Positions 11,503-12,903 of a stretch of DNA of 12,903 bases are shown one piece after another. The notes under the pieces were generated by a model. That model ran no database searches, was not told the origin of the DNA, and worked only from the letters and a program-made list of their open reading frames with translations. A program made the translations under genes and the position numbers. Each line of letters begins with the position of its first letter. Within the stretch, counting starts at the first letter, position 1. Source of the DNA: JAICMB01 sp049514735 (GTDB lineage Bacteria; Acidobacteriota; Terriglobia; Bryobacterales; Bryobacteraceae). The DNA lies in NCBI GenBank assembly GCA_049514735.1, contig JBEKUT010000183.1, positions 1 to 12,903 of the forward strand. Direction: 5' to 3'.

Positions 11503-12789
11503 TTATTCAAACGACAGCAACGAAAGCTGACCAAGCTCCGTTGAGGGCTTCCGTGAAGGACGAGTGAGTCGCGCCTCACTAATAAGGCCGTCCGACAAAC
11601 CCCTCAGTATCACGTACGGTTCCATGGCTGTCATTACAAATCGGTACTGTCGCCGGCGGCTCTGAAGAATCGGACCCCGTTCAGGACTGCTGAACTGCTT
11701 CAGATGCCTCGCAAACGCCGGAATCTCAAGTTCTTTTTTGCGGCGGTTCGGCTTTGAACTGGCCTGAGTCTCCGGGCCGCGGCTCGCTTCGATTGAGCGC
11801 AACGGCTGAACCACATCTCTCGCGTAAAAGAAGCCATGTTCATCTTTCTTTGCGAGAGCGCAGGCGAGCAGCACCGGCTTGAATAATGTCCCCCGAGGCG
11901 CTTCCACTGCGAGCTTGTAAGAGCTCAAGAGCGTTTCGAGTTGATTATCTACCGACTCCCTAATCGCATATTCCAAATCCTGCATGGTGACATCCGTTCT
12001 GCCATCGTTGACCACGCAAAGCGCGGCTTCTTGCGCGAGGCGATGAGTGTACTCCGGGAGCCCCATGGAATATTCTGCAATCCTCTCTCGAACGGTGGGA
12101 TTGATTGCCAAGCCGGTGCAGTGCTTGATTCCTTTATCGATAATTTCCAGCAGCTCCGGAATCGACATGCGCGGCATGGGAATTTGCTTCAATGCGCGCA
12201 TAGTCGAGAGGTGCTCCGTCACCAATTCGTCGACTGAATCGGCAACGCCTACCAGGATCAGCGTGGTCTGTGCCGAGTTGTCAGAGAGCGTCTTTATGGT
12301 ATCTGCCAGGGCAATCTGCGTTTCACTATCGCCGCCGACTCTGTCAAGTTCATCGATAATCACGATGCTCGGGCCGTCCATCAACCCGAACAGGTGGAGG
12401 ATGTCCTCGCTATTGAGTCCATCGCCGAGCGCCTCAAACGTCTGGTCGAGCGCGACCTCCTCCCCATCCAGCGTCGTCTTAAGTTTCCTGAATATAGATC
12501 GCCAGATGGATCGGAAGCTCATGCCGTCAGCGCATTGCACACGGGCGATTTGGTAGTCCGATTTCCCCATCCAGACGAGGAGATCGAACAACGTACTAAC
12601 CAGAGAGGTTTTCCCAACGCCGCGCTCCCCATAGAGGATCGCGTGCTCGCCCCGTTGAAGCACCGCGCGGACAACCTTGTCCACCTGGGGCTTCCGTCCA
12701 GCGAACAGATCGCGCGATTCGATCGGAGCCGTTGGCGTGAACGCTTCGTGAACCAGTGAAATGAGCTTAAACTTTTCCTCGGCCTCCAT
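11503..12789 (-). CDS. Orc1/Cdc6-like AAA+ ATPase (AAA_16/AAA_22 type)
   Basis: A protein of 428 residues. An N-terminal segment (EAFTPTAPIESRDLFAGR) leads into a AAA+ domain: Walker A GERGVGKTS (54-62), Walker B SIVIIDELDRV (141-151), sensor 1 LILVGVADS (177-185) and the sensor-2/lid segment GLPEYTHRLA (243-252). After about residue 300 comes a part with winged-helix-like features (TLFKPVLLACAL, YRFVMTAMEPYVILRGL). This order resembles archaeal Orc1/Cdc6, but free-standing bacterial members are uncharacterised, so DNA binding is inferred. I chose ATG 12789 over 12873: the duplicated copy carries an in-frame stop (10738-10740) upstream of the equivalent ATG, so the extra 28 codons are not conserved as protein. 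GGAGG at 12793-12797 lies three bases before it. A four-box control region lies upstream. It could act in a conflict system or in replication; the sequence does not decide. Confidence 0.82.
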   Translation of the reverse strand: MEAEEKFKLISLVHEAFTPTAPIESRDLFAGRKPQVDKVVRAVLQRGEHAILYGERGVGKTSLVSTLFDLLVWMGKSDYQIARVQCADGMSFRSIWRSIFRKLKTTLDGEEVALDQTFEALGDGLNSEDILHLFGLMDGPSIVIIDELDRVGGDSETQIALADTIKTLSDNSAQTTLILVGVADSVDELVTEHLSTMRALKQIPMPRMSIPELLEIIDKGIKHCTGLAINPTVRERIAEYSMGLPEYTHRLAQEAALCVVNDGRTDVTMQDLEYAIRESVDNQLETLLSSYKLAVEAPRGTLFKPVLLACALAKKDEHGFFYARDVVQPLRSIEASRGPETQASSKPNRRKKELEIPAFARHLKQFSSPERGPILQSRRRQYRFVMTAMEPYVILRGLSDGLISEARLTRPSRKPSTELGQLSLLSFE

Positions 12790-12879
12790 TCGCCTCCAAC
12801 ATCCACTAATTTTACCACTCCATCCACTAGTTTCGCTACAAACGCCCGGCCCATCCACGCAAACGCCCCACATTCGCCC
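12733..12879 (-). repeat. ATPase start and leader, intact copy of the duplicated segment
   Basis: Counterpart of 10651-10797, aligned without gaps at offset 2082. It covers the first 19 codons and about 90 bp of leader of the AAA+ ATPase gene. Confidence 0.88.
12801..12867 (-). promoter_or_regulatory. Four-box control region of the AAA+ ATPase gene
   Basis: ATCCACTA occurs at 12801-12808 and 12822-12829, and CAAACGCC at 12839-12846 and 12860-12867. Both pairs have exact 21-base spacing. All four sit at the same offsets in the remnant copy, where the first pair reads ATCCGCTA. I could not place a -35/-10 pair with confidence. Confidence 0.55.
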
Positions 12880-12903
12880 CTAACCCCTGTTGCTGATGTG
12901 GTC

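Noticed and set aside
12790..12873. N-terminal extension of the ATPase from ATG 12873
   Set aside because: It covers the four-box leader, and the duplicate copy has an in-frame stop in the same stretch, so it is not conserved protein.

Overview
The window looks like a piece of a GC-rich soil bacterial chromosome, most likely an acidobacterium of the Solibacter/Bryobacter type. This is inferred from the mix of a Ser/Thr protein kinase beside type VI secretion (T6SS) genes, a PEP-CTERM protein, short GGAGG-type ribosome sites, frequent TTG/GTG starts and many small toxin-antitoxin genes. No rRNA or other phylogenetic marker is present, so the placement is tentative. I saw no tRNA, rRNA, CRISPR array or intact transposase.

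Layout. 1-2071 (+): the 3' end of a tssM/icmF-like T6SS gene, a membrane-anchored Ser/Thr kinase and a free-standing DUF4062 protein. 2014-5442 (-): a compact five-gene unit, read right to left. It holds three tandem phage-tail-collar ('microcystin-dependent protein', COG4675-like) genes, then a GNAT acetyltransferase with a C-terminal Nif11-like domain, then a sulfotransferase-fold protein coupled by a GTGA overlap. 5443-6413: no intact gene. It contains a 24-bp tandem repeat, a frameshifted remnant of a secreted beta-sandwich/DUF11-type protein, and two hairpins ahead of the next gene. 6414-7007 (+): a PEP-CTERM protein. 6973-7993 (-): a DoxX-like membrane protein and an FMN-dependent azoreductase, divergent from a TetR regulator (8090-8656, +) across a gap with two operator-like palindromes. 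8694-9089 (-): a VOC (glyoxalase-fold) protein. 9133-9981 (+): a fumarylacetoacetate-hydrolase-family enzyme. 10002-10073: a short tandem repeat. 10116-11392 (-): a HicB-like protein coupled to a tiny membrane protein, then a BrnT/BrnA-type toxin-antitoxin pair. 11503-12789 (-): an Orc1/Cdc6-like AAA+ ATPase.

Two things stand out. The first is the collar x3 + GNAT-Nif11 + sulfotransferase operon, which reads like a set of small repetitive proteins supplied with dedicated modifying enzymes. The second is a 147-bp segment at 10651-10797 that repeats, without gaps, the first codons and upstream region of the AAA+ ATPase gene (12733-12879). Both copies keep two pairs of boxes, each pair spaced 21 bp apart. 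One pair differs between the copies by a single base, and both boxes within a copy carry the same base. This looks like a conserved control region with a coordinated change.
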